64,000 bases of DNA from Sphingopyxis sp. BSN-002 (GCF_022024275.1 NZ_CP091804.1:558001-622000), one strand, 5' to 3'; counted from the first letter of the stretch, positions 8,277 to 17,301 are shown. The notes: generated from the letters alone by a model not told the origin. Made by a program: numbers and translations.

Positions 8277-8729
8277 TTATTCGCTGACGGTCGCCTTGAC
8301 GATCTTACCGGGCTCGCGCGGCGGCTCGCCCTTCGGCAGCGCGTCGACATTTTCCATGCCTTCGATCACTTCGCCCCAGACGGTGTATTGCTTGTCGAGG
8401 AAGCGCGCGTCGTCGAAGCAGATGAAGAACTGGCTGTTCGCGCTGTTCGGGTTCTGCGCCCGCGCCATCGAGCACACGCCGCGAACGTGCGGCTCGGCGT
8501 TGAATTCCTGCGGCAGGTCGGGAAGCTTGCTGCCGCCCATGCCCGTGCCGGTCGGGTCACCGCCCTGCGCCATGAAGCCCGGGATCACGCGGTGAAAGAC
8601 GACGCCGTCGTAAAAGCCTTCCTTGGCAAGGCCGGTGATGCGCTCGACGTGCAGCGGCGCAAGGTCGGGGCGCAGGCGGATAACGACATCGCCGGTCGAC
8701 AGCGAAAGGGTGAGCGTCTGGTCGGACAT
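8277..8729 (-). CDS. ppiB: Cyclophilin-type peptidyl-prolyl cis-trans isomerase
   Basis: A 150-residue single-domain cyclophilin with F-H-R-V-I-P-G-F-M-A-Q-G-G-D-P-T-G-T-G, A-N-S-A-N-S-Q-F-F-I and L-D-K-Q-Y-T-V-W-G-E-V, which include the catalytic Arg and the proline-binding pocket. It catalyses peptidyl-prolyl isomerisation. No signal peptide is seen from the chosen start, so it is cytoplasmic. ATG 8729 is chosen because AGGAG lies seven bases upstream; an in-frame extension further upstream lacks this. It is divergent from mgtE. Confidence 0.92.
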   Translation of the reverse strand: MSDQTLTLSLSTGDVVIRLRPDLAPLHVERITGLAKEGFYDGVVFHRVIPGFMAQGGDPTGTGMGGSKLPDLPQEFNAEPHVRGVCSMARAQNPNSANSQFFICFDDARFLDKQYTVWGEVIEGMENVDALPKGEPPREPGKIVKATVSE

Positions 8730-8883
8730 GAAAAGCTCCTTTGTTGGGGATTTGGCGGTGCCATAGCGGGGAGACGTCGCAAAGCCACGCATTAAATACG
8801 TAAATGACCGCGCGAACGTTGCCATCGGCTGCCCGCAGGACTAGGGGGAAGCACGGACGCCGCATGACCCAGGGAGGACCGCG

Positions 8884-10344
8884 ATGGACAAACGCGAAGA
8901 GTCCCTGCCCCCTGAAGATATCGTCATCACCGACGAGCGCGATGCGGGTCGCGACCAGCCTGCGCGCGAAGCCGAAACCGAACTGGACGAAGACGATCGT
9001 CTGCGCCCCCGCTTCGTCCGCGAGGTCATCGACCTTGCCGAAGAAGGCGAAGGCGAGGCTGCGCGCGAGCGCATAGGCCGCCTCCATCCGGCCGACATCG
9101 CCGACCTTTTCGAACTCGCGAGCTCCGACGAACGCCCGATCCTCGCCGCCGTACTCGGCGACATGCTCTCCGCCGACGTGCTGGCAGAGATGAACGACTA
9201 TGTGCGCGAGGAACTGATCGATCTCCTCGCGCCCGAACAGGTCGCCGAACTCGCCTCCGAACTCGATACCGACGATGCCGTCGCGATCATCGAGGATATG
9301 GAAGAGGACGACCAGCAGGCGGTGCTCGAGGCGATGGAGCCCGAAGACCGCGCCGCGATCGAGGACGCCCTTTCCTTCCCCGAGGAATCCGCCGGCCGCC
9401 TGATGCAGCGCGAATATGTCGCGGTGCCCGAGCATGTGACCGTCGGCGACGTCATCGACCGGCTGCGCGAGGACGTCGATCTTGCGACCGACTTCTGGGA
9501 AATCTTCGTCGTCGACCCGATGCACCGGCCGATCGGAACCTGCCAGCTGAGCTGGATATTGCGCACGCCGCGCGACATCGCCGTGGCCGACGTGATGAAG
9601 CGCGAACAGACGCTGATCCCGGTCGATATGGATCAGGAAGAGGTCGCGCTCCGCTTCCAGAAATATGCGCTGATTTCAGCCGCTGTCGTCGACAAGGCCG
9701 GCCGCCTCGTCGGCATGATCACGGTCGATGACGTCGTCCACATCATCCAGGAAGAAGCCGGCGAGGACATCCTGCGCCTGTCGGGCGCCGGCGACGGCGA
9801 CATCAACGAACCGATCGCCATGACGATCCGCACGCGCCTGAGCTGGCTGACCGTCAACCTCGGCACCGCGATGCTCGCCGCGTCGGTTGTCGGATTCTTC
9901 GAAGGCGCGATCGCGAAGTTCGCGTTGCTCGCGGTCCTGATGCCGATCGTCTCGGGCATGGGCGGAAATGCGGGAACGCAGACCCTTGCCGTCACCGTTC
10001 GCGCCATCGCGACCAACCAGCTGACGGCGTCAAACACGCTGCGCATGATCTTTCGCGAATTTCGCATTGCCGCAGTGAACGGCCTGTCGCTCGGCATCCT
10101 GATCGGCACGGGTACCGCGCTGATCTTCGGAAACCCGTTGCTGGGCGTCGTCATCGCCTCGGCGATGCTGATCAACAATCTGGTCGCGGGTCTCGCCGGC
10201 ATCCTCGTGCCTGTCACGCTCGATCGGCTCGACGTCGATCCCGCGGTCTCGTCGGCGGTATTCGTGACGACCCTCACCGACATCATGGGCTTTTTCTCGT
10301 TCCTCGGCCTTGCCGTAGTGAGCGGCCTCACCACGATGGGGTGA
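8884..10344 (+). CDS. mgtE: Magnesium transporter MgtE
   Basis: A 486-residue protein with the full MgtE plan: acidic N domain built of superhelical repeats (about residues 45-165), paired CBS domains (about 170-300), then five membrane helices with P-I-V-S-G-M-G-G-N-A-G-T-Q-T and the final S-S-A-V-F-V-T-T-L-T-D-I-M-G-F-F. The Asp in the last helix lines the ion pore in the known structure. It is a Mg2+-gated Mg2+ channel of the inner membrane and works as a homodimer. A GGGAGG ribosome binding site precedes ATG 8884. A weak hairpin follows at 10366-10381. Confidence 0.95.
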   Translation: MDKREESLPPEDIVITDERDAGRDQPAREAETELDEDDRLRPRFVREVIDLAEEGEGEAARERIGRLHPADIADLFELASSDERPILAAVLGDMLSADVLAEMNDYVREELIDLLAPEQVAELASELDTDDAVAIIEDMEEDDQQAVLEAMEPEDRAAIEDALSFPEESAGRLMQREYVAVPEHVTVGDVIDRLREDVDLATDFWEIFVVDPMHRPIGTCQLSWILRTPRDIAVADVMKREQTLIPVDMDQEEVALRFQKYALISAAVVDKAGRLVGMITVDDVVHIIQEEAGEDILRLSGAGDGDINEPIAMTIRTRLSWLTVNLGTAMLAASVVGFFEGAIAKFALLAVLMPIVSGMGGNAGTQTLAVTVRAIATNQLTASNTLRMIFREFRIAAVNGLSLGILIGTGTALIFGNPLLGVVIASAMLINNLVAGLAGILVPVTLDRLDVDPAVSSAVFVTTLTDIMGFFSFLGLAVVSGLTTMG

Positions 10345-10365
10345 CCCAAAGCATTGATTCCCAAG

Positions 10366-10381
10366 CGATTCAAAAGAATCG
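10366..10381 (+). terminator. Weak hairpin downstream of mgtE
   Basis: CGATTC, loop AAAA, GAATCG, followed by an A-rich then T-containing tract (10383-10393). The stem is short and there is no immediate T run on the plus strand, so it is at best a weak terminator. Confidence 0.3.
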
Positions 10382-10413
10382 GAAAAAAATTTTACACCGG
10401 GTCACTTTTTTGG

Positions 10414-10439
10414 GGAACTTATCCACCGCACCGGTCGTT
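10414..10439 (+). promoter_or_regulatory. EcfG-type general stress promoter
   Basis: GGAAC at 10414-10418 and CGTT at 10436-10439 are separated by 17 bases, matching the GGAAC-N16/17-CGTT consensus of the alphaproteobacterial general stress sigma factor EcfG. It points at the entericidin-like gene at 10568, leaving an untranslated leader of about 120 bases. Small entericidin-like lipoproteins are commonly stress-induced in this class. The rest of the 10345-10567 gap holds no other recognisable gene. Confidence 0.55.
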
Positions 10440-10567
10440 TCCCATTCGAGCAGCGGTCATCGCCCCCCCGCAGCGCTGCTCAGCAACATTGGCCCGGCCC
10501 GCATTCCCTCCCCCCCCCCTCGAAGCGTGCCGGGCCATTTTGCATCCAAATCCTGAGAGGTGATAAA

Positions 10568-10696
10568 ATGACGAGTGTCCGTGTAATCCTCCTCACCTTG
10601 CTCGCCAGCTTTCTGGTCGCTGGCTGCAATACGGTGAAGGGTGCTGGCCGCGATATCGAATCGGTCGGCCAGGCGGGTAGCGACGCCATCCACTGA
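10568..10696 (+). CDS. Entericidin A/B-like small lipoprotein (42 aa)
   Basis: A 42-residue protein with N-terminal signal (L-L-T-L-L-A-S-F-L-V-A-G-C) in which Cys20 is in a perfect lipobox, followed by N-T-V-K-G-A-G-R-D-I-E-S-V-G, the conserved entericidin body. Entericidins are tiny cell-envelope lipoproteins, in E. coli an antidote/toxin pair linked to stationary phase, and single copies are widespread in alphaproteobacteria. GAGAGG lies ten bases upstream of the ATG. It is preceded by an EcfG-type promoter. Confidence 0.85.
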   Translation: MTSVRVILLTLLASFLVAGCNTVKGAGRDIESVGQAGSDAIH

Positions 10697-10717
10697 TCGG
10701 GCGTTTGCCCGCTTACC

Positions 10718-11527
10718 CTAAGCCTCTTCGAGAGGCTCGACAGGCGCCGCTTCGGCGCCTGTTTTGCGTTTGCGCTGGGTGAACCAGATCGCGACGATGG
10801 ACAGTTCGTACAGCAGCACCAGCGGGATCGCGAGCAGCAGCTGGCTCAGCACGTCGGGCGGCGTGAAGACCGCCGCGATCGCGAACGCGCCGACGATCAT
10901 GTAACGGCGTGCACTGATGAGTTGCTCACGCGTGACGAGGCCCGCACGCTCGATGAGCATCAGCAGGATCGGCAACAGGAAGGCGATCCCGAACGCCATC
11001 AGAAACTGCATGATGAAGCTGATATATTCGCCGGTTGCCGGCAGGGCCTCTTGCGTCACGCCACCCAGATCGCGCTGAAACCCGAACAGGAAATGCAGCG
11101 CCGTCGGGATGGTGATGAAGTAGGCGAAGCAGGCGCCGGTCGCGAACAATATGGGTGTCGCAAACAGAAAGGGCAGAAGCGCCCGTTGTTCCTTGCGATA
11201 AAGACCCGGAGCGACGAATTTCCAGAGCTGGTTCGCAATGACAGGGAATGCCAGCATCATCGCGGCGAACAACGCGACCTTCATTTCGACAAAAAAAGCT
11301 TCGGTCGGCTTGGTGTAGATGAGTTTCTTCAATCCCGCTTCAGTGAGCGGGTGGACGAGCACGGTCAGTATCGCGCGGGCAAAATACAGGCACAACAGAA
11401 ACGCCACGCCGATAGCGAGCAGCGATTTCAGCAAACGGGACCGCAGCTCGATCAGGTGGTCGAGCAACGGCATCTTGCCGCCCGCACCATCCTCGTTCAC
11501 CGCCGTTGCGGAGGCTTCTTCGGTCAT
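10718..11527 (-). CDS. tatC: Sec-independent protein translocase TatC
   Basis: A 269-residue protein with six hydrophobic segments and TatC marks: M-P-L-L-D-H-L-I-E-L-R-S-R near the N-terminus, P-T-E-A-F-F, and Y-x-F-F/I-x-x-x-P-x-A-L-H-F-L-F. TatC is the receptor for twin-arginine signal peptides in the inner membrane. Its start overlaps the tatB stop by four bases (ATGA). It is the last gene of the leftward run from argS, with tatA and tatB just before it. At least one likely Tat substrate is encoded in the window (30278-30703). Confidence 0.95.
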   Translation of the reverse strand: MTEEASATAVNEDGAGGKMPLLDHLIELRSRLLKSLLAIGVAFLLCLYFARAILTVLVHPLTEAGLKKLIYTKPTEAFFVEMKVALFAAMMLAFPVIANQLWKFVAPGLYRKEQRALLPFLFATPILFATGACFAYFITIPTALHFLFGFQRDLGGVTQEALPATGEYISFIMQFLMAFGIAFLLPILLMLIERAGLVTREQLISARRYMIVGAFAIAAVFTPPDVLSQLLLAIPLVLLYELSIVAIWFTQRKRKTGAEAAPVEPLEEA

Positions 11528-11904
11528 GGCAGCGGGCCATCGCGCGGCGGAACTTCATGCGTCTCGGGCCTGGTAGCCGCAGCCGCATGGTCCGGATTTT
11601 CAGGCGGTGCCCCGTCCGCCGGTGAAGCGGCAATCAGCGGAGGGGTCCCCGCTCCGGCCTCATCGACCCGCGGGAATTCCTTCATGATCGCGTCATTCTG
11701 CGCGCGCCATTGCTTCTCGAGCTCCTCGAGTTCGGCTTCGCGCATCATCGTGTCGAGGCCCGAACGGAAATGGCGCGCCATACCGCGCGCCTTGCCGACC
11801 CACTTGCCGACAAAGCGCATCGCCTTGGGCAAATCCTTGGGGCCGATAACAACCAGAGCCACTATGATGACGAGCAGAAACTCGGTCGGCGCAACGTCGA
11901 ACAT
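11524..11904 (-). CDS. tatB: Sec-independent protein translocase TatB
   Basis: A 126-residue protein starting M-F-D-V-A-P-T-E-F-L-L-V, with one short N-terminal helix containing the usual Glu, the hinge G-P-K-D-L-P-K-A, and a long amphipathic then Pro/Ala-rich tail. It forms the substrate-receptor complex with TatC. It sits between tatA and tatC and overlaps tatC by four bases. Confidence 0.92.
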   Translation of the reverse strand: MFDVAPTEFLLVIIVALVVIGPKDLPKAMRFVGKWVGKARGMARHFRSGLDTMMREAELEELEKQWRAQNDAIMKEFPRVDEAGAGTPPLIAASPADGAPPENPDHAAAATRPETHEVPPRDGPLP

Positions 11905-11935
11905 GAACTAGCGCTTCCCCGCGCGAACGCTGCAA

Positions 11936-12160
11936 TCAGCGGATTTCGGTTTCCGCGGTCGGCGTGGGAGTCGCGTCCGGGGCGCGCTGTCCTTCGATAT
12001 GCTTCGGAGCAGGCGGCGTATCGTCTTCGGCCATGCCCTTCTTGAAGCTCTTCAGGCCCTTCGCAACATCGCCCATCATATCGGAAAAGCGGCCCTTGCC
12101 GAACAACAGCAGGACGATCAGGCCGAGAACAAGCCAGTGAACGAGGCTAAAGCTACCCAT
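11936..12160 (-). CDS. tatA: Sec-independent protein translocase TatA
   Basis: A 74-residue protein: hydrophobic helix (residues 5-20), F-G hinge ([11 protein letters not shown]), amphipathic helix with F-K-K-G-M, then a polar tail rich in Pro and Thr. TatA oligomers form the size-flexible translocation element. AGGAG lies nine bases before the ATG. It lies 31 bases upstream of tatB and 25 bases after scpB. Confidence 0.93.
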   Translation of the reverse strand: MGSFSLVHWLVLGLIVLLLFGKGRFSDMMGDVAKGLKSFKKGMAEDDTPPAPKHIEGQRAPDATPTPTAETEIR

Positions 12161-12185
12161 CTCAAATTCTCCTTGAAGGGCTCAT

Positions 12186-12779
12186 CTAAGCCTCTTCGCC
12201 ATCTTTTACTAGGTCCAGTTCGCCCATCGCTTCCTCGAACGCGAGGTCGACGGGATCGAGCAGTCCGGCCGCACGCAAATCCTCGATTCCCGGCAGGTCC
12301 TTGCGGCTGGTGAGGCCGAAATGTTGCAGGAACGCGTCGGTCGTCTTGTAAATCAATGGCCTGCCCGGCACCTCGCGGCGGCCGGCGGGTGCGATCCATT
12401 CGGCCTCCATCAGCACGTCGAGCGTTCCCTTCGATGTCTGGACGCCGCGGATCGCCTCTATCTCGGCGCGGCTGACGGGCTCGTGATAAGCGACGATCGC
12501 AAGCACCTCGGCCGCCGCCCGCGACAGTTTGCGCGGATCGTCGCGCTCGCGCCTTAGCAGGTGCGCAAGGTCGGACGGGGTCTGGAAGTGCCAATGCCCG
12601 CCCCGCTCGACCAGCTCGATCCCGCTGCCGTCGTGGCGGCCGGCGATCCGCAGGATAATCGCGCGAATCTCTCCCGGCGTCATTTCATCACCCAGACGAT
12701 TCGCCACCTGCCGTGCATCGAGCGGTTCGTCGCTGGCGAACAGCATGGCTTCGATAGCGCGTTCGAGGTCGTCGATCAT
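12186..12779 (-). CDS. scpB: Segregation and condensation protein B
   Basis: A 197-residue protein with tandem winged-helix domains as in ScpB: E-A-M-L-F-A-S-D-E-P-L near the start, L-S-R-A-A-A-E-V-L-A-I-V-A-Y in the middle and G-R-P-L-I-Y-K-T-T-D-A-F-L-Q-H-F-G-L late. It binds ScpA and SMC to form the bacterial condensin on the chromosome. The start overlaps the scpA stop by four bases. Confidence 0.93.
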   Translation of the reverse strand: MIDDLERAIEAMLFASDEPLDARQVANRLGDEMTPGEIRAIILRIAGRHDGSGIELVERGGHWHFQTPSDLAHLLRRERDDPRKLSRAAAEVLAIVAYHEPVSRAEIEAIRGVQTSKGTLDVLMEAEWIAPAGRREVPGRPLIYKTTDAFLQHFGLTSRKDLPGIEDLRAAGLLDPVDLAFEEAMGELDLVKDGEEA

Positions 12780-13549
12780 GCTTGTGCGGCCTTCAGATAA
12801 AGCGGTTCGAAAGCGCCGTCCTGTTTCAGGTCGACGCGGCCTTGCCGCGCCAGTTCGAGTGCGGCGACAAAGCTCGACGCGATCGCCGACCGGCGCAGGG
12901 GGCCCTGATAGTCCGTCGGCAGGAAATCCGAGAGCTCCGCCCAGTCGAGCTTGATCCCGATCAGCCGCTCCAGATGGTGGAGCGCGGCATCGAGCGTCAC
13001 CACGGGGCGCCGCGAAACCATATGCACGACGGGTTCGGTACGCAGCTTCACCTGACCATAGGCCGAGAGCAGATCGTACAGGCTGGCGTCCCAGCGGCGC
13101 AGCTTTACATCGCGCAGCCCTTCAGGCTTTGCGCGCAGAAAGACGTCGCGGCCGACACGGTCGCGCGCGAGCAGGCGTGCCGCCGCCTCGCGCATCGCCG
13201 CGAGCCGCTGGAGGCGAAGCTGCAGGCGCAGCGCCAGTTCATCGGGGGACGGTTCCTCGAGCGGATCCTTGGGAAGCAACAGTGCCGATTTCAGATAAGC
13301 GAGCCACGCCGCCATCACCAGATAATCGGCCGCGACCTCCAGCTTCGCGCGCATTTCGGCGATGAAGCCCAGATACTGCTCGACAAGTTGCAGGATCGAA
13401 ATCTGCCGCAGATCGACCTTCTGGCTGCGCGCGAGCGTCAGCAACAGGTCGAGCGGCCCCTCCCAGCTGTCCAGACTGAGCTGCAGCGCATCCTCGCGCT
13501 CTGCCGCCGCCGCCGGAACCAGTTCGAAGTCGAGCGGCAATTCTTCCAT
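12776..13549 (-). CDS. scpA: Segregation and condensation protein A (kleisin)
   Basis: A 257-residue kleisin with L-D-S-W-E-G-P-L-D-L-L-L-T-L-A and K-V-D-L-R-Q-I-S-I near the N-terminus, which contact the SMC neck, and Y-L-V-M-A-A-W-L-A-Y-L-K-S-A-L-L-L-P in the second helical block. The C-terminal winged helix contacts the SMC head. It begins four bases after nagZ and overlaps scpB, consistent with a single operon. Confidence 0.93.
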   Translation of the reverse strand: MEELPLDFELVPAAAAEREDALQLSLDSWEGPLDLLLTLARSQKVDLRQISILQLVEQYLGFIAEMRAKLEVAADYLVMAAWLAYLKSALLLPKDPLEEPSPDELALRLQLRLQRLAAMREAAARLLARDRVGRDVFLRAKPEGLRDVKLRRWDASLYDLLSAYGQVKLRTEPVVHMVSRRPVVTLDAALHHLERLIGIKLDWAELSDFLPTDYQGPLRRSAIASSFVAALELARQGRVDLKQDGAFEPLYLKAAQA

Positions 13550-13553
13550 CGGA

Positions 13554-14561
13554 TCAGGCTATTGCCAGCAGCGCGTCGCGCTGGTCGACGAGCACGCCGA
13601 ACTCACGCGGGTCATGCGCGCCGGCAATCCGGTCCATCGCCCCTTCGAGCCGCGCGCGCGATACCGTGCTGATCGGATCGAGCGCGTTCGCGATGCCGAC
13701 CATGTCGTCCATCTTCGCCCAGCAGTTGAGCGCGATGTCGCAGCCCGCGGCGATCGCATCGGCGGCGCGCGACGGCACGTCGCCAGACAGCGCCTTCATG
13801 TCGAGATCGTCGGTCATCAGCAGGCCGTGGAAACCGACGCGTTGACGAATGATGCCGTCGATGATCGTCGGCGACAGCGTAGCAGGCAAATCCTTGTCCC
13901 ACGCCTCGAAAATCACATGACAGGTCATCGCCATCGCGGCGTCGCGCAGCGCCGCGAAAGGCGCGAGGTCGGTCAGCAGATCGTGATCGGACGCGGTCAC
14001 GCGCGACAGTTTCTCGTGCGAATCGAACAGCGCACGCCCGTGGCCGGGGATATGCTTGACGATGCCGACTACGCCGCCGTCCTGAAGGCCACTCAAAATC
14101 GCGCGGCCGAGCGCCGCGACGCGCATCGGTTCGCTGCCAAGCGCGCGGTCGCCGATGACGTCACTCGCGCCGGGCTGGCGCACATCGAGCAACGGCAGAC
14201 AGTCAACGGTGATCCCGACCTCGGCAAGCATCGCGGCGAGCGCCATCGCATTGAGCCGCGCCGCCTCTATCGCGCTTGCCGGCGCCCGTTCGTACAGGGC
14301 ATCGAACGCCGCGCCGCTCGGAAAATCGGGCCATTCCGGCGCCTTCATGCGCGCAACCCGCCCGCCTTCCTGATCGATCAGGATCGGCAGATTCGTACGG
14401 CCGTCGAGGCTGCGCAGCTCATCCGTCAGGCGCTTCAGCTGCTCGCGATTTTCGATGTTGCGGCCGAAGAGAATATAGCCCGCAGGGTCGCTATCGCGAA
14501 AGAAGGCGCGCTCGTCATCGGTCAGGGTCAGCCCCGAAAGGCCGAAAATAGCGGGTATCAT
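13554..14561 (-). CDS. nagZ: Beta-N-acetylhexosaminidase NagZ (GH3)
   Basis: A 335-residue glycoside hydrolase family 3 enzyme. Visible are L-I-D-Q-E-G-G-R-V (residues 62-69), the catalytic loop K-H-I-P-G-H-G (169-175) and M-T-D-D-L-D-M with the nucleophile Asp at about 251. NagZ removes GlcNAc from anhydro-muropeptides in cytoplasmic peptidoglycan recycling. GGAGGT precedes ATG 14561. It lies between the SPOR protein and scpA, an order common in sphingomonads. Confidence 0.92.
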   Translation of the reverse strand: MIPAIFGLSGLTLTDDERAFFRDSDPAGYILFGRNIENREQLKRLTDELRSLDGRTNLPILIDQEGGRVARMKAPEWPDFPSGAAFDALYERAPASAIEAARLNAMALAAMLAEVGITVDCLPLLDVRQPGASDVIGDRALGSEPMRVAALGRAILSGLQDGGVVGIVKHIPGHGRALFDSHEKLSRVTASDHDLLTDLAPFAALRDAAMAMTCHVIFEAWDKDLPATLSPTIIDGIIRQRVGFHGLLMTDDLDMKALSGDVPSRAADAIAAGCDIALNCWAKMDDMVGIANALDPISTVSRARLEGAMDRIAGAHDPREFGVLVDQRDALLAIA

Positions 14562-14655
14562 CGTGCGTCAACCTCCATAGGCCGGCGCCCCCTCATGTCC
14601 AGCATGGCACCAGAGGGTAAACGAACCAATGTCCGGTGCGGCCAAACGGGCCAAA

Positions 14656-15432
14656 TCAACGGACGACGTCGCAATTTTCACCCGCAACGCGCAATTTTCC
14701 GCACAGCGACGTCGCATTTGCCGTCGATCCCGCCGATGCGCGCAAGCGATAGACCGTCTTGCCGCCCGCAGTTGCCGGCGACACCGACTTGCCAAGATCG
14801 GCAAGATACGGGAAACGCTTCGAAAGCGTCGTCCACGCCTTGGTCGCTGCGGCCTCGCTGCTGAACGCGCCGAGCTGGATCGTCGCCGATCCGCCGGTCG
14901 AAGCCTTGTCCTTCGCAACCGTATCGGCAGTCTTGACCGACATGGCCGCCGGCTTGGGCTTGCCCTTGTCCGCCGCGGCGATGCGCGCAGCCTCGGCTTT
15001 CGCGGCGGCGTCCTTGTCGGCCTTGGCCTTGGCCGTTGCGGCCTTTGCGGCGGCTTCACGTTCCTCCGGCGTCACGGCCGGTTCCTCGGGCATCCGGCTC
15101 GCATCGACCTTGCCCGACGGCACCGCGCCCTCGGTCGCGGCGAAGCTTGCGTCGCCCTCGCCCTCGAAGGTTTTCGCACCGTCGGTTTTCGGCGCGACCT
15201 TGTAGTCGCCCTTGTCGGCAACGATCAGCTCGCCCTGCCCGCGTGCGCCGCCGTTCTGCATCCACCAGAGACCGCCAAGCACCGCGCCGATCAGAATCAG
15301 CCCGCCAAACACCATGATCAACAGGCGGGCCGGTGAGACCTCGCCATCATCCTCATATTCATCGGCCGCTTCGAGCCAGGGCAGGCGCTCCTCGCCATCC
15401 AGACCCAGCCCCGCCTCTTTGTCCTCGGCCAT
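14656..15432 (-). CDS. SPOR domain membrane protein
   Basis: A 258-residue protein: acidic N-terminus, one transmembrane segment at about residues 39-60 (L-L-I-M-V-F-G-G-L-I-L-I-G-A-V), a long Ala/Lys-rich and low-complexity linker, and a C-terminal SPOR domain from about 180 (I-Q-L-G-A-F-S-S-E-A-A-A). SPOR domains bind glycan strands lacking stem peptides and target proteins to the division septum. The ATG shares one base with the argS stop (TGATG). A partner of the neighbouring NagZ in cell-wall metabolism is plausible. Confidence 0.88.
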   Translation of the reverse strand: MAEDKEAGLGLDGEERLPWLEAADEYEDDGEVSPARLLIMVFGGLILIGAVLGGLWWMQNGGARGQGELIVADKGDYKVAPKTDGAKTFEGEGDASFAATEGAVPSGKVDASRMPEEPAVTPEEREAAAKAATAKAKADKDAAAKAEAARIAAADKGKPKPAAMSVKTADTVAKDKASTGGSATIQLGAFSSEAAATKAWTTLSKRFPYLADLGKSVSPATAGGKTVYRLRASAGSTANATSLCGKLRVAGENCDVVR

Positions 15433-17159
15433 CAATTCAGCTCCTCGAGCGCGTCGACCCCCATCAGGTGCAGCCCGTTACGGATAACCTGCCCGATTCC
15501 GTCGGCCAAATAAAGGCGCGTCGCGGTCAGTTCGGGGTCATTTGCCAAAATGACACGCGCGTCGGGGCGATCGTTGCCCATATTCCACCAGGCGTGGAAC
15601 GCCGCGGCGACCTCTCCGAGGAAGAAGGCGATCCGGTGCGGCTCGCGCGATGCGGCGGCGGATTCGACGATCCGCGGGAATTGCGCGAGCAGCTTGACCA
15701 GGCCAAGCTCATATTCGTCGAGCCGGGCGGGGTTCGGGGCCGCCTCTGCGACGCCCGCATCGGCCAGCCTGCGTTTCAGCGAGGCGATACGCGCATGGGC
15801 GTACTGGACATAAAAGACGGGATTGTCGCGCGACGCCTCGACGACCTTCGCAAAGTCGAAGTCCATTTGCGCGTCCGCCTTGCGCGTCAGCATCGTGAAA
15901 CGCACCGCGTCCTTGCCGACCTCGTCGACGATGTCCGCAAGCGTGACGAAATTGCCCGCACGCTTCGACATCTTGAACGGCTCGCCATTCTTCAGCAGCC
16001 GGACCATCTGGACCAGCTTGACGTCGAACCGCGTCTTGCCGCCGGTCAAAGCCGCAACCGCGGCCTTGATCCGCTTGACCGTCCCTGCATGGTCGGCGCC
16101 CCAGATGTCGATCAGTTCGTCGGCCGTCCGGCTTTTCTGGAAATGATAGGCGAGGTCGGCACCGAAATAGGTCCAGCTGCCGTCCGACTTCTTGATCGGA
16201 CGATCCTGATCGTCGCCGAAGCGGGTCGAACGGAAGAGCGGCAATTCGACGGGTTCCCAGTCCTCGGGCGTCTCGCCCTTCGGGGCCTCAAGCTCGCCGT
16301 CATAGACAAGGTCATGATCGCGCAGCCATTTTTCGGCGTCCGCGGGCTTTCCTTCGGCCTGAAGTTCGGCTTCGGACGAGAAGAGGTCGTGATGGATGCC
16401 AAGCTTGGCGAGGTCGGCGCGGATCATGTCCATCATCGCGCTCACCGCCTCGGCGCGGAACAGGCCGAGCCACGCGCTTTCGGGCGCGGCAACGAAGCGG
16501 CCGCCATATTCGGCAGCCAGCTTTTCCGCGACCGGCTTCAGATAGTCGCCCGGATACAGCCCCTCGGGGATCTCGCCGATATCCTCGCCCAGAGCCTCGC
16601 GGTAGCGCATGTGGACCGATCGCGCGAGAACATCGACCTGCGCGCCGGCGTCGTTGACATAATATTCGCGGATAACCTTGTGGCCCGCATATTCGAGCAG
16701 CGCGGCAAGCGCATCGCCGACGACCGCGCCGCGACAATGGCCGACATGCATCGGCCCTGTGGGGTTCGCCGATACATATTCCACATTTACGCTGCGACCT
16801 TCACCCATATTCGAGCGGCCATAATCGCCGCTTTCGGCGTGGATCAGCGCAAGCTCGCCGCGCCAGCTGTCGTCGGCCACGCGCATGTTGATGAAGCCGG
16901 GGCCAGCGACGCTCGCTTCGGTGACCTCGTCCAGCCCGCCGAGCTCGGCGACCAGAAGCTCGGCCAGAGCGCGCGGGTTTGTTCCCGCGGGCTTGGCAAG
17001 CACCATCGCGGCGTTGGTTGCGACATCACCATGCGAAGGGTCGCGCGGCGGTTCGACGCTGATGGCGCTGCGATCGAGATCCGCGGGCAGCGCGCCTCGC
17101 GAAACGAGCGCATCGAGCGCGACATCGATATGGTCGGAAAAGCGGCTGAACAGGGTCAC
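15432..17159 (-). CDS. argS: Arginyl-tRNA synthetase
   Basis: A 575-residue class I synthetase with H-V-G-H (residues 138-141, in N-P-T-G-P-M-H-V-G-H-C-R-G) and the K-M-S-K-R motif in the second half, plus a C-terminal DALR anticodon-binding domain ending M-G-V-D-A-L-E. It charges tRNA-Arg. The start is GTG at 17159 with AGGATCC just upstream. It heads the run to tatC. Confidence 0.95.
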   Translation of the reverse strand: MTLFSRFSDHIDVALDALVSRGALPADLDRSAISVEPPRDPSHGDVATNAAMVLAKPAGTNPRALAELLVAELGGLDEVTEASVAGPGFINMRVADDSWRGELALIHAESGDYGRSNMGEGRSVNVEYVSANPTGPMHVGHCRGAVVGDALAALLEYAGHKVIREYYVNDAGAQVDVLARSVHMRYREALGEDIGEIPEGLYPGDYLKPVAEKLAAEYGGRFVAAPESAWLGLFRAEAVSAMMDMIRADLAKLGIHHDLFSSEAELQAEGKPADAEKWLRDHDLVYDGELEAPKGETPEDWEPVELPLFRSTRFGDDQDRPIKKSDGSWTYFGADLAYHFQKSRTADELIDIWGADHAGTVKRIKAAVAALTGGKTRFDVKLVQMVRLLKNGEPFKMSKRAGNFVTLADIVDEVGKDAVRFTMLTRKADAQMDFDFAKVVEASRDNPVFYVQYAHARIASLKRRLADAGVAEAAPNPARLDEYELGLVKLLAQFPRIVESAAASREPHRIAFFLGEVAAAFHAWWNMGNDRPDARVILANDPELTATRLYLADGIGQVIRNGLHLMGVDALEELN

Positions 17160-17227
17160 GGCGGATCCTATCTTTCGGTCAAATGTCAGTTGGCGGGCGC
17201 CCTACCCCAGCTAGGGTAACGCGAAAA

Positions 17228-17259
17228 GCCCTGCGCCGCCCATATTGGCGCCGCAGGGC
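17228..17259 (-). terminator. Terminator hairpin after the lipoprotein gene
   Basis: GCCCTGCG (17228-17235) pairs with CGCAGGGC (17252-17259), with further pairing inside the loop. On the minus strand a TTTT tract follows. It closes the leftward gene that stops at 17302 and insulates argS. Confidence 0.7.
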
Positions 17260-17301
17260 AAAAAGAAAAGCGAACGGCGCGAAAGCGCGCCGCCGCACGG
17301 T

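Noticed and set aside
10341-10556. 71-codon open frame after mgtE
   Set aside because: It overlaps the EcfG-type promoter, is low-complexity Pro/Ser/Arg and has no ribosome binding site.
15333-17219. 628-codon open frame opposite argS
   Set aside because: argS has all catalytic motifs; the opposite frame shows none.
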